DNA of 64,000 nucleotides from Mytilus edulis (GCF_963676685.1 NC_092356.1:18959750-19023749), one strand, 5' to 3'; positions 1-25,856 are shown, counted from the first letter of the stretch. A program made the numbers and translations. Notes: generated from the sequence alone by a model not told the origin.

Positions 1-1904
1 ATTTCAATTACAAATTTCGGTGTTTATCAGAAAGCTAACACAGTGTTTCTTAGATTTTAAACCATAAATATAAATTACTAGTACACTGTACAAAGTTTTA
101 TGCTTCTACGATGAAGTGATCAATTATTCTAATATATTGGACTTTCATCAAAAAAGATAAAGCTTCTGCGATTGGTTCATAAAATTCTACGAATGTTTGA
201 AAAAGAAAATAATATCTTGAAAACTTTAAAATCAGACAATATCTACTATTGATTACAAAACTAAGTTCTGTTTTTAATAAATACGGGAAATGAGGAGAAG
301 TTGTAATAATAAAGAAATATCAAACAGTAAACCTTGAAAAGGTTTTAACATTAAAAAAAGCCTTGTGTCCGTACGGCATGTGCATGCTGTTAAAATATAA
401 CCCCATTTTACTGCTAAGTTAATAAGGGGACACAACTCTTATAACATTTCAATGATGATCATCACCGAACAAAAATAATTATAATTGTGAATAACAGTTG
501 TGTTTAGTAAAAAAAAACTTTTTCTATTTACACAATTTCAATCTAATTCAAATGTATGTTATCAAATAGGAAATTTGATTTCATACATTTGAATTAAATT
601 AAATTGATATAAATAGCAAAAGTATTTTTACTAAGCGAAACATCAATTATAATAAAAAAATCAATGTTATGTTATGGTATTCAAAACAGAAAGATTAGGG
701 ATAAAGAATTAACCGACTTATTGCAAATAAATTAAATGTTCGTCAGATTTTTTCCCTTTCAAGTGCTAAAATGTAAATATTTTTATACTGTAATCAGTCT
801 CTGAGCTGTCAAAATCGTTTATTAAGTAAGAAATCGTCAGTTGTTTGCACTTTTTCAGTTGGCTGTTTACCTACAATTTTGTAAGTGTTTACGAGATTAT
901 TATTTTTGTAATGTTTTTTCTTCTGTCGAATATTATGCGATGAACAATCACCAAACATACAATATATAGAATTTATTAATAAGAATTGGACATTTCTTTT
1001 TATAATTTAATAGGGTTTTAAAAGCTTTCGCATATTTTGTTAAATAAATAAATAAAATGCGCTTCGGTCAACATGTTATTCATAAATAAAGACTAGTTAA
1101 AACGAATATATATCACTTTGAACCTATATATCATAGTTTGTATGATAATCAGACAACTTTGTTCTCTGCACATTAATTCTTCAATATTGACAAAGGGTAA
1201 CCGTGTGGAAGATGTGTGTTCTGATAGAATCATATCATATAATTGTCAATAAACATTTTTACGGCAAATAGAACAGTATGCGTGAGGTGAAATTACAATA
1301 TGTAGGATGTTTTTGATTAGAAAGAATTGCAAGTTGTTTATTCAAAAACAGTGTATGAATATTTTTTTTTATTCTATGAATAATTTTAAAGGCCAGTTCT
1401 TTCAATTCGATCTATTAAGATACTTGATAGTATTTGTCTCTAGTTATTTCCCGTCATATCAATGTTGTAACATTAAATCATTAGAGAATCAGATTCTGCA
1501 ATTTTAACTCGATAACTACAGTACTAGTATAATCCACGTCATCTTAAGTTGATAACTGTCGAAATATACACGGTATTGTGGCAGAATTCATATTTCAACA
1601 ACAGCAAACTGAAACTCATATCAAAAGCTGTAGAGAAGCAATATGAAAATCATCTTGAATAATTTGGTCATATAATTATAAATTAATAATCTCAACAATA
1701 ATAATTTTGTCGCCTCGAGCCGGTACGGCGAAAGTGAGAAAAGCAGTCGAATGATAATCTGTTTATCGCTATTTTACCTATGATGTAGTATATTTCAATT
1801 ACCACGTGCGCTAAAAATGTATCTCTTTTCAAAGAGAATTTTTTGGGAAAATATTCTGTCAGATAATTATCAATTAAAGTAGTAATTTTTTGGGGCCCTT
1901 TATA

Positions 1905-2045
1905 GAATGCTGTTCGGTGTGAGCCTAGGCTCCGTGTTGAAGACCGTACCTTGACCTATAATGGTTTACTTTTATAAATTGTGACTGGGATGGATAGTTG
2001 TCACATTGGCACTCATACAATAACTTCCTATATCTATATATACAT
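1905..2045 (-). repeat. Dispersed repeat family B, diverged copy
   Basis: On the reverse strand this matches the family seen best at 7752-7945: a segment about not fitting all into one orientation-specific message, with words such as GACCGTACCTTGACCTATA and a terminal segment about strand-opposite CAATGAGACAAC. It is a short diverged copy without coding content. Confidence 0.5.
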
Positions 2046-2929
2046 TTTGGTCAGTCCTGCATGATATATTTGCCGCTGAATGTAAAGCAATGAAAAATCA
2101 ATGAATTCTTATATATGAAATGATACTGTTTGGAAATTTTAATATTCAGGATATTTTTTATAACCAATTAATGTATATATGATAGATTAAAGATGAAGAA
2201 TTAACCGATTTATTTAAAAGAATGTGAGGTAAACGGTTAGCTTATATAAGTCCTATCAATCAAACTAATATTGAAATGTCCAAAACGTGTTCGGATTGGT
2301 CAGTTCTCTACCGTTTTTATTATTGAAAGGAGAATATTATTACCACCGCAGGCGGTCTCATTGAACAATCCAATTTTATCCTGCAATTGGGTGTCCTACT
2401 ATACAGATACAGCCCTACAGATATCGCTATGCTGTATCTGTATACTATACAGATATAGCTTTAAAGCTCCGCCCACTGCCGGACTGAGTATTGTTTGAAC
2501 CTGTGTGACCTCAGAATGTGTATACCAGTTGCATTCCAATAACGATGACAATTGTCGATTTCAAAACTTGAATGTGTATGATTGTGTTACAAAATCAACC
2601 ATGTCTATTTCAGCATGCATGTTTAGTGAATGTCAAGTCTGAAGCGTAGGACAACTCGTACACTTCTGTTTCAAATTTGACAATGTTTTGTTATTTGTTT
2701 TTACTGTTGAAATTAGTTGTTATGTTAAAATAGATAATTATTCACCTTGAGCGATGTATTATTGTTGACCATTTGAGATTCTTTTTTGCGAACCCGTCTT
2801 CAGCGTAATGTGTGATTTTGATATTACTACGCGGGCCTCAAGGGATTACAAATCGAAAATAAATGCTAAATATGTTAGTTTTTGTCTCTTTCAAAACACA
2901 AACAATATACAGAATTAATTGCAGGATAA

Positions 2930-3080
2930 AGACAATAACTGTTTAGTGTCTTTAAATATCAGCTGTATTTGTACTCGGCTCGAAACAGGTGTAGTAGCTC
3001 GCTAAAAGCTCGCATACACCTTGTTTCCTAGCCTCGTACAAATACAGCTGATATTTAAAGACACTAAACAGTTATTGTCT
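2930..3080. repeat. Long-armed hairpin (foldback element)
   Basis: The left arm beginning near 2930 (AGACAATAACTGTTTAGTG) is repeated as an inverted copy ending at 3080. The arms are about 60 bp, nearly perfect in their outer 45 bp, with a short AT/GC-mixed loop. Transcribed RNA would fold into one stem. It looks like a palindromic MITE; no protein is encoded. Confidence 0.8.
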
Positions 3081-4351
3081 ATGTATTTTTTGTAGTATTG
3101 AATGTGATATACAGTTGCTGACTGTAAAATTGAAAATGCCACGCCTTACAATATTAAATTCATATTCAAATGTAAACACTACTTCTGCGAGGCGGTCACC
3201 GACAAAATCTTATTTCTCCATATTTCTCATACGACAGATAATAACAAAATATTGTTCTTGTTCTTCTATGTTGATAAAATATAAAAAAAAAACTAATACG
3301 GTCATTGCCTTTTTATATGAAGGTTTTTACATAAAGTTTGAACTTGAAATTATTGTTTTGTTTCAATATCGTATGAACACTTTTTTTGTTAACCAATTTG
3401 ACATTTTTAGTCTTAGATTGGAAACTAATGCTTACTAACACGTCCATGTTCGTGTATAGAATTGTTTTCAAGAATTGAAGTGCAATTTGACTATTTGATT
3501 TATCTTAGTTTCGATAAAATGCATTCCCAAATTTTAAAGATACACATGTCATTCTAGTCACATCAAATTTTGTAACAAAATCAAAAGGAAAAATATACAA
3601 AACCTACTCTCAGCATAAACACTAATGTCACTTCTGACATGGAGGTTTTTAAGTAGTGGTTAGGTTGTAACATGGTGAACCCGACTTATTTATTTTACCT
3701 GTTGAAACTAGTATGCGCATTGTGATTATATAAATATAAGTTTCAATTCATTGTTTTATTTTCTATCATTATTTGTTTTTGTGTAAAAAGTAATGATACT
3801 TATTTAAAGGTATCCACCATTCAAATTGTATAATATGTCATGTTTCCGATCCTATCTAGATACAACAAAATGTATTTTAACTTCACTATAAATATAAGAG
3901 CAAGGAAGAAACAATAGTTCATGTAGTTGTTAGCTCCCTTGTGCAATTACACCACAGTTCCAAGTTAGAGGAGAGTAAGCGCCTTCAAACTAGTTAAACC
4001 GCGCCGCATTATAAATGTATTTTTCCCATTTCCGGCGCCTGAAAATCAATGGTTGTTGTTAGTTGTTAGTTTCCTTCATTGTTTTGAACATAGTTCAAAC
4101 CGTTATATTTTTTTTCATTTAAATGCTTTTACATTTTTCATTTCGTGTTTTGAACGCATTACAATTGTAACGTGTTATTTTCAATATCTTTGTGGTCCTT
4201 TAAAGTGGTATGGTTTTGCTCATTCGTGAGGTCCGTAGAGTATTGCCGTATTGCTGTTAACTCCTTTGTAATTTGTTAGACATTTGTGTCATTGCAAGTC
4301 ATACTAAATATTCCTATTTTATAAATACCGCATGTGATGTTGTAGACTTAT

Positions 4352-4565
4352 TATTGACGATGGACGAAAGATACCAGGAGTACATTCAAACTCATAGATA
4401 AAAAAAAAAGAAACTGACAACGACTTAAAAGAAAGGATAAACAGACAAACAATAGTTCACAAAACACAACATAAAAAACTAAAGACAAAGCAACTCGAAC
4501 CCCATCAATAAAGGGGGGTGGTCTCGGGAGCTCCGCAAGGATGATCATATCCATATGTGGCTGCC
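4352..4565 (-). repeat. Family A repeat (3' tail of Penelope-like element)
   Basis: The reverse complement matches the stretch that follows the reverse-transcriptase fragment at 29484-29760, including the GGTGGGGTTCG-like block and the CTTTCGTCC-like end. It is therefore most simply a detached 3' tail of the same retroelement family. Its short open frame (67 codons) is the translated repeat, not a gene. Confidence 0.6.
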
Positions 4566-4682
4566 GTCGTGAAGCTCGTGTATGTACAATAGTGCTATAT
4601 AAAGTTGTGTCGAGGAACTTCTGAATGCTGCGGCTTTAAGTGTGTTATCCTATACCTTTATCAAATAGTCCATTTCTATGTA

Positions 4683-4812
4683 TGTTGGCGTTTTTTTATG
4701 AAGAAGTTCATTGGTTCTGTTTTCCGGTGTTCACCTCTTATAGTTGATGTGATTCCATCCGTTTTGGTTTTTGACCCTGATTCGCTCTCCCTTAATCGAT
4801 TGTACGACTTTT
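4683..4812 (-). repeat. Dispersed repeat family C, diverged copy
   Basis: The reverse strand resembles the repeat at 25157-25355 and 63781-63982. Shared blocks include CCTCTTATAGTTGATGTG and the downstream TTTCC/GTTTTGG region. It is partial and diverged. Confidence 0.5.
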
Positions 4813-7321
4813 GAAAATGTGTATACTTCTGTTGACATTATTTACCGTTAATATTTAATCGTTATTTTGGAAACTTCTGGTTTTTTTTCATATTGCGTCA
4901 ATCTTGAATATTGCTATCTTTACATTAACGTTTACCTCGTGAATGTTCTTTTATTGTATTTTAAAATCGAAACGTCTGGAAATGTATGAAAGGTTACAAA
5001 AAAAACAAATCCAGTCGAATTGCGCAATATGCTGATAAATAACCGTATCCTGGAGCATCAATTCCTAGATGTAGTTTACTATCTATCTAAATAGACTCTT
5101 CACTTGATATGTGATTACTGTACATGTGCACACGACGTGTGTCACATATACAACTTCTGGAGTACCTAAGATAACTCTGTCTATTTTGATTGAGGTTGGT
5201 CCTGTTAAGCCTTTAGTTTTATATATCAGAAAAACGAATTGTCAGTTGTATATATTTTTTTTAAATTCGTGTATTAACAATGTTCTTCAATTCGTTAAGC
5301 ATACAAACCGGATATAACCAATTTTATTAATTTTGATAACCCCCAGTTTGAAAAAAATTGTCTCGTGTCTCGTGACTATTAAAAAAAGAACTAATCATTT
5401 GCTAAAATTTTATCTAATTAGTTTAATATCTTCAATAAATCAATTCTTGGAATTGACCTTTATGTTGTTATGTCTTCAAAGAAGAGATAGTATAAAGTTT
5501 AATTTATACATACAAGAAATAAACTAATAAAAAAGGATTGATTCGTTATTAAATAATGGTTATTAATAACTGTCTCGTACAATTGACCAAATTCATGATT
5601 TTTTAGCCATATATAAGACATATCCTTAATTGTAACTTTTCAAAAGAGATCTAAACATCTGTCAAAAGTATATTTATTTGTTTGATATCTAAAATAGATC
5701 ATTCATTCGAATTAAACGTAATATGTTATAACAATATTTTTAACGTTTTAAAGATAATTTGTCCAAACTCTGGTAATAAAGTAACATATAATTTAAAAAT
5801 GATTGATATTTTACAGTAATATTGACTTTTGAAAAATGTATGTCTCTCATAAAACTGACTTAAATCACGATCTAAATCAATATTTACGATATAAACTTCT
5901 GAAAAAAGGAAATAATAGAAGAAAAATGGGATAATATTGACAGAATATGAATATGATGATTTGGTATGACGGCCAATGAGACAACGTTTACTCTCAGTCT
6001 ACTCAACAATGCATAAAAGGTTAACAACTATAGGCCAAAGTACGGTCGTCAACGCGGTTTATTTGCTTACACCGAAAAGGAAGCTTTAAGGGAGTTCGCT
6101 TCTCAGTTTCGAAGTAATTAACTTTTCAAAAGACTAGCTTATATTAATAGGGGATTAAAAAATGAATCCAACGAGCAAATAAAATAAATAGGTCACCGTG
6201 CTTGTTTTTTGAGATATAAGCCGTTGAAATTTTGGCGGAAAAATATTCTCTCTTGACTTTTCATAGCTTTATCATTGACAAGTTGAAGATCTTAAAAACT
6301 GTTAATTAAAATTTTATAAGACTTTTACAGATGGCTTATCTTTATACATGTAAAAGATTTACAAAAAGACAAATGGGGGTCACCGGGCAAAATATTTCAA
6401 GGCATTCAAATGGATAAAACCAGAGGATTCCGAAATCTGACAAAAAATTGAAAACATGTCAAGCCAGCTTCCTTAAAGAGCCCAACAATGACTAACGTAA
6501 AACAATCCAAACAGAAAAACTAACTGTCTAATGCATATAAAACGAGAAACGGGAAACACATGACGATTGACAACTATCTATCCAAGTCACAATGTATAGA
6601 TAATAAGTAAATGATTATAGACCGAAATTCAACATTCAACGTATATTCTTGGCACTCACCGTACAGCAAGCTATGAAGGGCCGCATAATAACTAAGGTAA
6701 AACAATACAAACAGAACATAAATGGGTCTAATCTATAAAAAAGAAAAAAAAATGCGAGAAACAAATGACACCTGCCTCATCCAAGTCACATAAAAAAGTA
6801 AACAATTTTAAGTGAAAATGCGACCTTCAATACACGCCCATTGCATGCATCAACAATTTTTTGTTGTTAATAGTTTAAGATCTTTTGGCAATTGCATGCA
6901 TTATAAATATCACACACATAATCCCAAGCTCTAGCAGACAAACAATGATCTATAATGAGTCGATAAGGAGAGACTATCAGAAATATGAACGAATGTTCAG
7001 GCACATGTACGCCCTGTTTTTAGGATAAAACTAACCAAGAAATCTAAATACAAAAAAATTTGTAACCCTCTTTTTTCATTTTACTAAAACAAAGAATTAA
7101 AATGAAAAATGATTAAAGCAGAATTACCAAATACTGTTTCTTTTCACGAAACCGTTTAGTATTAGGACATCAGTTTTTTTTTTAATTTATTGCAACGGAT
7201 GATTTATTATAGTGTTAAACTAGTAATTTCTTGAAGAGATTTTAAGATATAATGGTTTATACAATTGTGCTATCAAGCAGTATCCAAATTTTGTTTCTGA
7301 TGGTGTTTAAAAATTTATTTG

Positions 7322-7725
7322 ATGATCTCATCCGTCAACTAACATACCAATCATGAACATGGATTATGGGGTAATTTAAAAGTTTGTGTCTCATCCTTGA
7401 ACTAACATGCCAATAATAGAACATGGATTAGGGGGTAATTTAAAAGGTTTTGATCTCATCCGATCCGTCAACTAACATGCCAATAAAACAACCTGGATTA
7501 GGGGGTAATTTAAAAGGTTTTGATCTCATCCGTCAATTAACATACCAATAATAGAACATGGATTAGGGGGTATTCTAAAAGTTTTAATCTCATCCGTGAA
7601 CTAACATACTAATACTAGAACATGGATTAGGGGGTAATTTTGCAGTTTTTGATCTCATCCGTCAACTATAATTACATGGCAATAATAGAACATGCATAAG
7701 GGGATAATTTAAAAGTGTTTGGCTT
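7322..7725 (+). repeat. Minisatellite, about 66-70 bp unit, about 6 copies
   Basis: The phrase CTCATCCGTCAACTAACAT followed by AACATGGATTAGGGGGTAA recurs about every 65-70 bp. One copy contains an internal doubling of ATCCG near 7460. No open frame spans the array. Confidence 0.85.
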
Positions 7726-7751
7726 ATATATCATAAACTAAACGTAAGTAT

Positions 7752-7945
7752 AAAAAAGAAGAGGTGGTATGATTGCCAATGAGACAACCGTCTACAAGAA
7801 ACCAAAATGACACAGAAATTAACAGATATAAGTCATCGTACAGCCTTCAACAATGAGCAAAGCCCATACCGCATAGTCAGCTATAAAAGGCCCCGAAATG
7901 ACAATGTAAAACAATTAAAAAGAGAAAACTAACGGCCTTATTTAT
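7752..7945 (+). repeat. Dispersed repeat family B, best copy
   Basis: This non-coding segment carries the blocks GATTGCCAATGAGACAACC and GCAAAGCCCATACCGCATAG. I recognise it as a very common mussel repeat. Related copies in this window lie near 1905-2045, 5950-6065, 6643-6735, 15187-15467, 33035-33140 and 47390-47520. Confidence 0.7.
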
Positions 7946-8317
7946 TTTAAAAGAATTGAACGAAAAATTTGTTTTACCATATAAACAAACTACAACCACT
8001 GAATTACAGGCTTCTGACTTGGGACAGGCACATACATGAATAATGTGGTAGGGTTAAAGGTAAGGTCTATTGATCATGAAATTTGTTATAAATCTTCAAA
8101 TTATTGACCATGAAATTTTACCGTTTTTTGGTTGTTATTTTAATAATTATTTTCGATAGACACACTAAGTTGTGAAACTGACCAAAACAATTAAATCTCA
8201 CATTAAGTCAGGTTTAGATTTTTTTAATTTACCCCTATTGGTATTTTAATATATTTGAATATCATTTTTACCTATTTTTCCATTTTTCCAGAAATCATGA
8301 TGTAAAGAAACTGCTGA

Positions 8318-8520
8318 CAGCAAACATCTGACCTACCGAATTAGACTCATTACTGGGTTTGTAACATACGGTTCACGAAGACGCCCACTAGTGGTGCAGA
8401 AACCATTGACTTTTGCACTTGATTTCATCTTCGATCTTTCGTTTGGTTTTGTCGGGATTTTTTTCTGCGTAGTGCTTTGTGGAACTTTGTTCGTTTCTTT
8501 TTATTTTTGGAATGATGTTC
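8318..8520 (+). mobile_element. Penelope-like element 3' fragment
   Basis: The block GACCTACCGAATTAGACT at 8331 is the same as in the region just after the reverse-transcriptase stop at 29484-29502. The following sequence resembles the 3' tail there at lower identity. Only non-coding 3' sequence remains. Confidence 0.5.
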
Positions 8521-10538
8521 TGGATTTTTTCACACATCTTTTTAATCACCACATTGTAAGACTTGTATATAAATTAATATAAACACTGAAGATAACCTAA
8601 TTGATTATTATCAGACATTGTTTTTCAAAATTTTCTCTTGCGTAAGACATGACAATCTTTATTTAAACATATTTATTTAGCTATATAAAACCCGATAATA
8701 ACATGAATGATTATAAATAGAATTCACAGATTATACAATTGACATGTAATACCTCTTTCACTGTCATTCTAACATGTTTCAAAAGTTCAAGGATAAGAAA
8801 TTTCCCATCTTATCTGCTAACCCATACCGAATTATATTTAGTTTAACGACTTTGATTGTTCTAAAGATTAGCTGTAAGCCAGGTAGACTTAGGTAAGTGT
8901 ATTGTACGAAATAACTTGTGTACTACAAAGACGTTTTAAGCCAATTGCAAATTTGTAAATTTACGCTTTGGATTTTTTTTATTAGCAAACAGCAATAGAA
9001 AATCCGATTTCCTCAACCATACCACATTTGATCTCTGGTGGAAAGTAGTGTCATTGACAATCATAACAGATAAAAAAAAATTATTTTCTGTAGTTGATTT
9101 TTTTTCTGCTTATGGTAAGTTTAAAAGGTTATATTAAATATTTATTTCAAAATAGTGCCGTTTTTTATACTTTTTGTCCTATTTAGTTTTATCAGATCTT
9201 TACTTTTTGTAGATATTTTTGAAATTCAAACAATCGACTGCACTGTTCTAAATGTACATATGTAAATATATCTCTCAAATGTAGGTCAATCAATTTCAAT
9301 TACGCTCAATCAACACTTTATAAAATATCTATACAGCATGCACACTTTTCACTCAAATTGCAATATTTTCACCAGTATGACATAAACATGTTAAAATCGT
9401 TTATACTGAGAGTTTATTATTAAATTTTCAATTGTATTCTTATATTCGTATATCGAGCCAGTTCCTTTGTACTTAAAAGTCGACTACATAATCAAGTTCC
9501 TTTGTACTACCCAGTCAATACAACATTCTTCAAAAGTTCAGAAACCAGGTTAGAAATGTGAAATCTTATCTTATTCTGTACTAAATTGGGTGTAATAATT
9601 GGATCTGTGCTGACGTAGTTAAATAACGGCAAATATAAGTAAGTGTAGCGTCCAAATAAAACATAACTTACTTAAAAAATGATCACACTTGCAATGTTTA
9701 TACAATTGTATATATAACAAAAAAATAGTATTCATTGAAACAAATTTATTATTATGAATTATGTATTAAATCAATACAAAGTTCTACTAATTTGTTTTAT
9801 ATTATTAGTACCTGGTTGTTTTAAACGCTAGTGACTTATCATTTTTTTTTTATGTGCGATGAAACTAAGATATGCTTTTTAAGATAACAGTAGTACTAGA
9901 AATGCCTTATTAAACATTAAAAAACAACATTGTCTAAGATAAATTTTCATACGAAGTTTAGTAATAGAACGAACAGCATGTACCATCGATTATTGTATCA
10001 TGTTTCATCAAGAGTAAAAATAAATGCTGTTACGTCTGAACATATTATTAACATAGTGTTTTTATTCTGAAATTTAACATTTATTCTAGTGCTGAAATCA
10101 CTTTTTTAAAACAATATTTATGTTGCATGATATTTGTATAGTAGTTTGTTGATAGGAGACGTAGCACATAGAAATTTGACGGAATTTCGTACGATTGAGA
10201 GGTTTAGCTAGTCATACATCTAGGGTTTATCCACCATTTTTCATATAAGAAAATGTCTGTACAAAGTTAGAAAATATGACAGTTGTTATCCATTCGATTG
10301 ATGTGTTTGAGCTCTTGATTTTGCCATTTGATTAGAAACTTTTCGTTTTGAATATTCTTTGAGTTTTGTATTTTTGTTAATTTAATAGAAACACCCAATA
10401 ATCATCACTATAAATGTTTTCAAGTTATTTGAATTCTTGAAACTTATTCAGTATCTAAACTCAAGAAAAACAACAGAGAAGATTGAGCATAAAACATGAT
10501 ATAAACCTATAAATATTTCCATTAGAAACCAAGTCACA

Positions 10539-22270
<11,732 letters not shown>

Positions 22271-22284
22271 TTTAACTTTTTATC

Positions 22285-22290
22285 AATAAA
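22285..22290 (+). terminator. Poly(A) signal of GH9 gene 1
   Basis: AATAAA lies 15 bp after the TGA stop at 22268-22270. This gives a very short 3' UTR. Confidence 0.6.
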
Positions 22291-23359
22291 TATAGTTTGA
22301 AAATGCTTTTATTTGGTATCTTGTAAAGAGATGTATCATTTGCAACCATACCACATCTTTGTTTATATTTGTTCTAAGTGATGATTGAATTAACTTATAT
22401 TAATGTGGTACTTTCATGAAAAATTCCTCACATCTTATGTATGAAAGATGTGAAATGTATTACAGTTTCAAATATAATGTCTAAAATTGCAAATGCATTG
22501 TATTGTAAAGGTTACCAAATACGCAAACGTAATCTGCTCTACACGAAAGCCAATTTTTATTCATGTACTTGCAAAGACATTGTTTTTGCCTGAACTACGA
22601 AATTTTGTACTTTCACTAACTTACAAATAACTAACAGTTGAATATTAATAAACATCTAATACACCCACAGTCAATGCTAAGACTGCAATCCTCCAAACAA
22701 AAAACGATTTTTATTAAGTAACTTTAAGTAAGTAAATCTATTTGCTATGTCACATTCGCGTTACTGAGTTTCTTCATACATGTAATACTGTAATTCATCA
22801 AATACCGTAGAAGTCAGATGTAGTAAACAGAAGAAACTTACGACATTTCTCAAAATTATATGACAGTGTAAATGCTCCTTTCAGAAAAAAAGGGTTAGCC
22901 AAAATAAGTTCCATATGATCAAACAGTTTTTAATGTGTACACACCTTATACCTTTGATCCAAGTGTATTGCTAAGTAGAAGCAGTTATTTATAAATATTT
23001 TATAGAAACTATCATCACTCATGTAGCTTTGTTTTCAACGTCCTTAGGAATCTAATGTTGAGTATAATCCCAGGAATGATGCAGATCCTGTTTTCCTTCT
23101 TTTGACCATCTGAATTTTCAGTAATATGGCAGCTGGTATCTGCAGTCCGTTTGCTTTTGTGTAAGATCAGTTTTTCTTATAGTCCGTTGTTTTCCTCTTA
23201 TAGTTGACGTGTTTCCCTCGGTTTCAGCTTGTTATCCCTTACTATAATGATGACTTATGTTGCCTTTATTTAGATGAATTATTTAGACGAAATCATAGTA
23301 TTCATCAAATGTATTTTGTTTATCAATGATGCTATGTCTTAAGAACCGGTTAAAGTCCT

Positions 23360-23641
23360 TTAAGGTGGTACCTAACACTACAGGGAGATAACTCTGTAAA
23401 ATCAGCAAAAAGTATTAATCACGTTGCATTGTTAAGGAAATATTAAGCTTCTCAATGATCACAATGAGTGTTTGTCAAACTGCTATATATCCAACCATTT
23501 TTTTCCGAGAAAGTGATTGGTTTAAGATTTTTTGAAATTCTTATATTTTTCTCAAAGGGTCAAAGTAAATATTTTGTCAAAATTGTATGAACATTAAACG
23601 AGCCAAATTAATTTAAGTCAAGGTGTTGGGTGCCACCTTAA
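23360..23641 (+). mobile_element. MITE with TTAAGGTGG inverted ends, copy 1
   Basis: The ends are inverted (TTAAGGTGGTACCTAACA and TGTTGGGTGCCACCTTAA) around 280 bp of non-coding DNA. A second copy at 58000-58280 is alignable throughout. Shared termini plus collinear interiors make a non-autonomous DNA transposon the best reading. Confidence 0.75.
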
Positions 23642-24550
23642 GTGCACAGAAGAATAATTTTGGAATATCGGAGATATTTTGGAAAATAATCTGACATGGG
23701 TCTATTCGCAATAGCTACATTGAAGACTTGAATATAATTCATTCCTTAAATCTTTTTGATATTTACAATGGTGCCTATTTGTTCTGTTTTCAGTTATTCT
23801 CTAAATACTTGCCAAAAAACCCAAAAGGATAATTCAAGTGCAAACAATTCTAAAAGAGGACTTATTTATCAGCTGTGTTTATTTTTTTGACGATAATGTT
23901 TGCTGTTTACATGTTCTCTTTATCGTTTATTGTCTTCGCCTAACACACGAAGGACACAACATTTACTCCTATTAGCTGACAAATAAAAATTCAAACAATT
24001 TAATTGGACGAAAATAAATGTATGTTGAGGAAAACGATAATATCAATGAAATGAAGATGAGGGCGATCATATTTTAGAACCTTCTTGAAAAAAACTTGTT
24101 CCCTTTCATCATGAATGCACTGTGATAATATTTGAAGGAAATGCGCCACCAATCCATATTTTTGATAAAATAACATAGCTGTAGTATACTTTGAATTTAA
24201 AAAATGTTTTGCAGAACTGACTAATAGACTATATATGGGATACATGTATCAATATTTTGAATTATTACCACAGATTTTAATAGTTGTATTGTGAAACACG
24301 TCATCATGACATGTAAAACGGCCACTGCCACTTAACTACATGTATTTGTTTTACGTCCATTTATTTTGTCAACTTAACTTGTAAAGAAGTAGACATCTCT
24401 TTGACTCAGTATACATACTCAGACCAGCAGCTACAATCTATTTTATTCTGGAATCAATGGCCTTTTAAAATCACATATGCTAATAGTTATCAAAGGTACC
24501 AGGATTATAATTTGATTGACATTTAATCCGCCAAGAGTTTTAAATACGAA

Positions 24551-24772
24551 CTAAATTTGATACGGTGGATTCATTTATTTCCGTGGGTACCAATTTTCGA
24601 AGATTGGGAAAAACTTGCATTTTCGTGGATAATTGATTTTATGGTTCTGCCAAAGTCTACATTCATTCTTATTTAAATTTGTAATTCGTTATACATTGCA
24701 ATTCGTGGTATCCGGGTTAACACGAAATCAACGAAAATTAATATCCAACGAATAATAATGAATCCATAGTAG
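24551..24772. mobile_element. Foldback element, about 220 bp
   Basis: The left arm (GGTGGATTCATTTATTTCCG) is matched by an inverted right arm ending CGAATAATAATGAATCCAT. The arms are about 40 bp and continue imperfectly inward (CAATTTTCG against CGAAAATTA). This is a MITE-like palindrome. Confidence 0.65.
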
Positions 24773-25156
24773 TGAATGGAAATATATAATATAAAATGAA
24801 AATCGTGGGCCACAGTCCTTCGCTCTACATACTCTATTACAAAAAAATAAATAAACAACCACACATGTAATTCAAAATCTTGATAATTTATTATTAATGA
24901 TAAATGGAATTTAAAGAAACAATACGGCTGAAGTGGAAGTCTGCGGATTTATAATAGTCCAGTTCATCTGTAGACTGTTTCAGAGTCCCCGTTTAATGTA
25001 CATGACAGGTTGAAGACACAGAAGTACAACACAGCTCTTTAGTTCTATGTAAACTTTTATTATATATTACAGAGCTTATACATGTTACAATAGTGAACTG
25101 AATAACACTTGCCTATAAGATTTTTTGACGAAACAAAATTCTAAGTTAGGAACATT

Positions 25157-25355
25157 ATAAATAAAGGCAACAGTAGTATACCGCTGTTCAAAACTCATAA
25201 ATCCAGGGAAAAAAACAAAATCGGGGTAACAAACTAAAGCCGAGGGAAACGCCTTAAAATATAAGAGGAGAACAACGACACAACACCAAAATATAACACA
25301 CACAGAAACGGACCAAGCATCAGACAATATCCCACGAGAAAAACAAATATAACAT
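25157..25355 (+). repeat. Dispersed repeat family C
   Basis: Closely matches 63781-63982: ATAAATAAAGGCAACAGTAG at the left and AACGGACCAAGCATCAGACA near the right. Reverse-orientation relatives lie near 4683-4812, 23179-23270 and 26196-26314. Its 80-codon reverse open frame is chance. Confidence 0.75.
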
Positions 25356-25602
25356 CAGATTACTACTGTTCGAGTTGTATCTCTGATCTCATTTTGAACT
25401 TTGTCGGTTAGTTCGGAGTATTAGGTAACCATTGGGTGTGATATTTTGTGATTGCTCTCTAAAAATATAATTGATGATTAAATGTAAGTGTTTAATGCCA
25501 GTGTCAGTACGATTGGATACGTCATGGTTTCAAGTTTGTATTGTTGAAAGAAGTCATTTACCATCGAAGGAACCATCGATCTCTTGGAATATAAATAATT
25601 TG

Positions 25603-25670
25603 ATACGAGCGTCACTGATGAGACTAGTGTAGATGAAAATTATAAGCCTGGTTTCTTTGGTGGATTGTTT
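25603..25670 (+). ncRNA. Decayed hammerhead-type repeat
   Basis: GAGCGTCACTGATGAGAC retains the stem I 5' arm and CTGATGA core. Stem II no longer pairs (GAC with GAT), and stem III with the cleavage region is deleted (GATGAAAATTATAAGC). It should be inactive. Confidence 0.55.
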
Positions 25671-25856
25671 CTCAATATGAACCATTAAGCCAATAGTTAT
25701 TAACACTTAAAAAAAAAACCAATGATTAAGATTATTAACCATGGGTTCTTTTTCTAAGTTATTTTTTTTTCTCATAGGATGTCCTGTTGCAATTATGTCA
25801 CAAATGTCACGTAAACTACAACATTTACGAAAGATAAAAACATAAAGATATTTACT

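Larger units (their letters stand above)
1..10538. other. Gene-poor flank upstream of GH9 gene 1
   Basis: I see no convincing coding exon here. The open frames are short, AT-driven and resemble no family I recognise. The stretch holds dispersed mussel repeats, a perfect-armed hairpin near 3 kb and a minisatellite near 7.5 kb, listed separately. Further fragments of dispersed family B occur near 5950-6065 and 6643-6735. A short repeat at about 10270-10400 recurs near 33199-33310 and 49050-49160. The promoter and any 5' untranslated exon of gene 1 should lie near the right end, but I cannot place a start site. Confidence 0.6.
22291..25856. other. Intergenic spacer between the two converging GH9 genes
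   Basis: About 3.6 kb with no coding exon that I can support. It holds a MITE (23360-23641), a foldback element (24551-24772), family C repeats (about 23179-23270 reversed, and 25157-25355) and hammerhead-repeat remnants (about 24475-24525 reversed, and 25603-25670). Confidence 0.6.

Noticed and set aside
3115-3438. 107-codon open frame on the + strand
   Set aside because: Composition is AT-driven, there are no splice-compatible neighbours or recognisable motifs, and it lies among repeats.
7322-7725. Regular 65-70 bp spacing considered as a CRISPR array
   Set aside because: The whole unit repeats, with no conserved-repeat/unique-spacer pattern, and the genome is eukaryotic.
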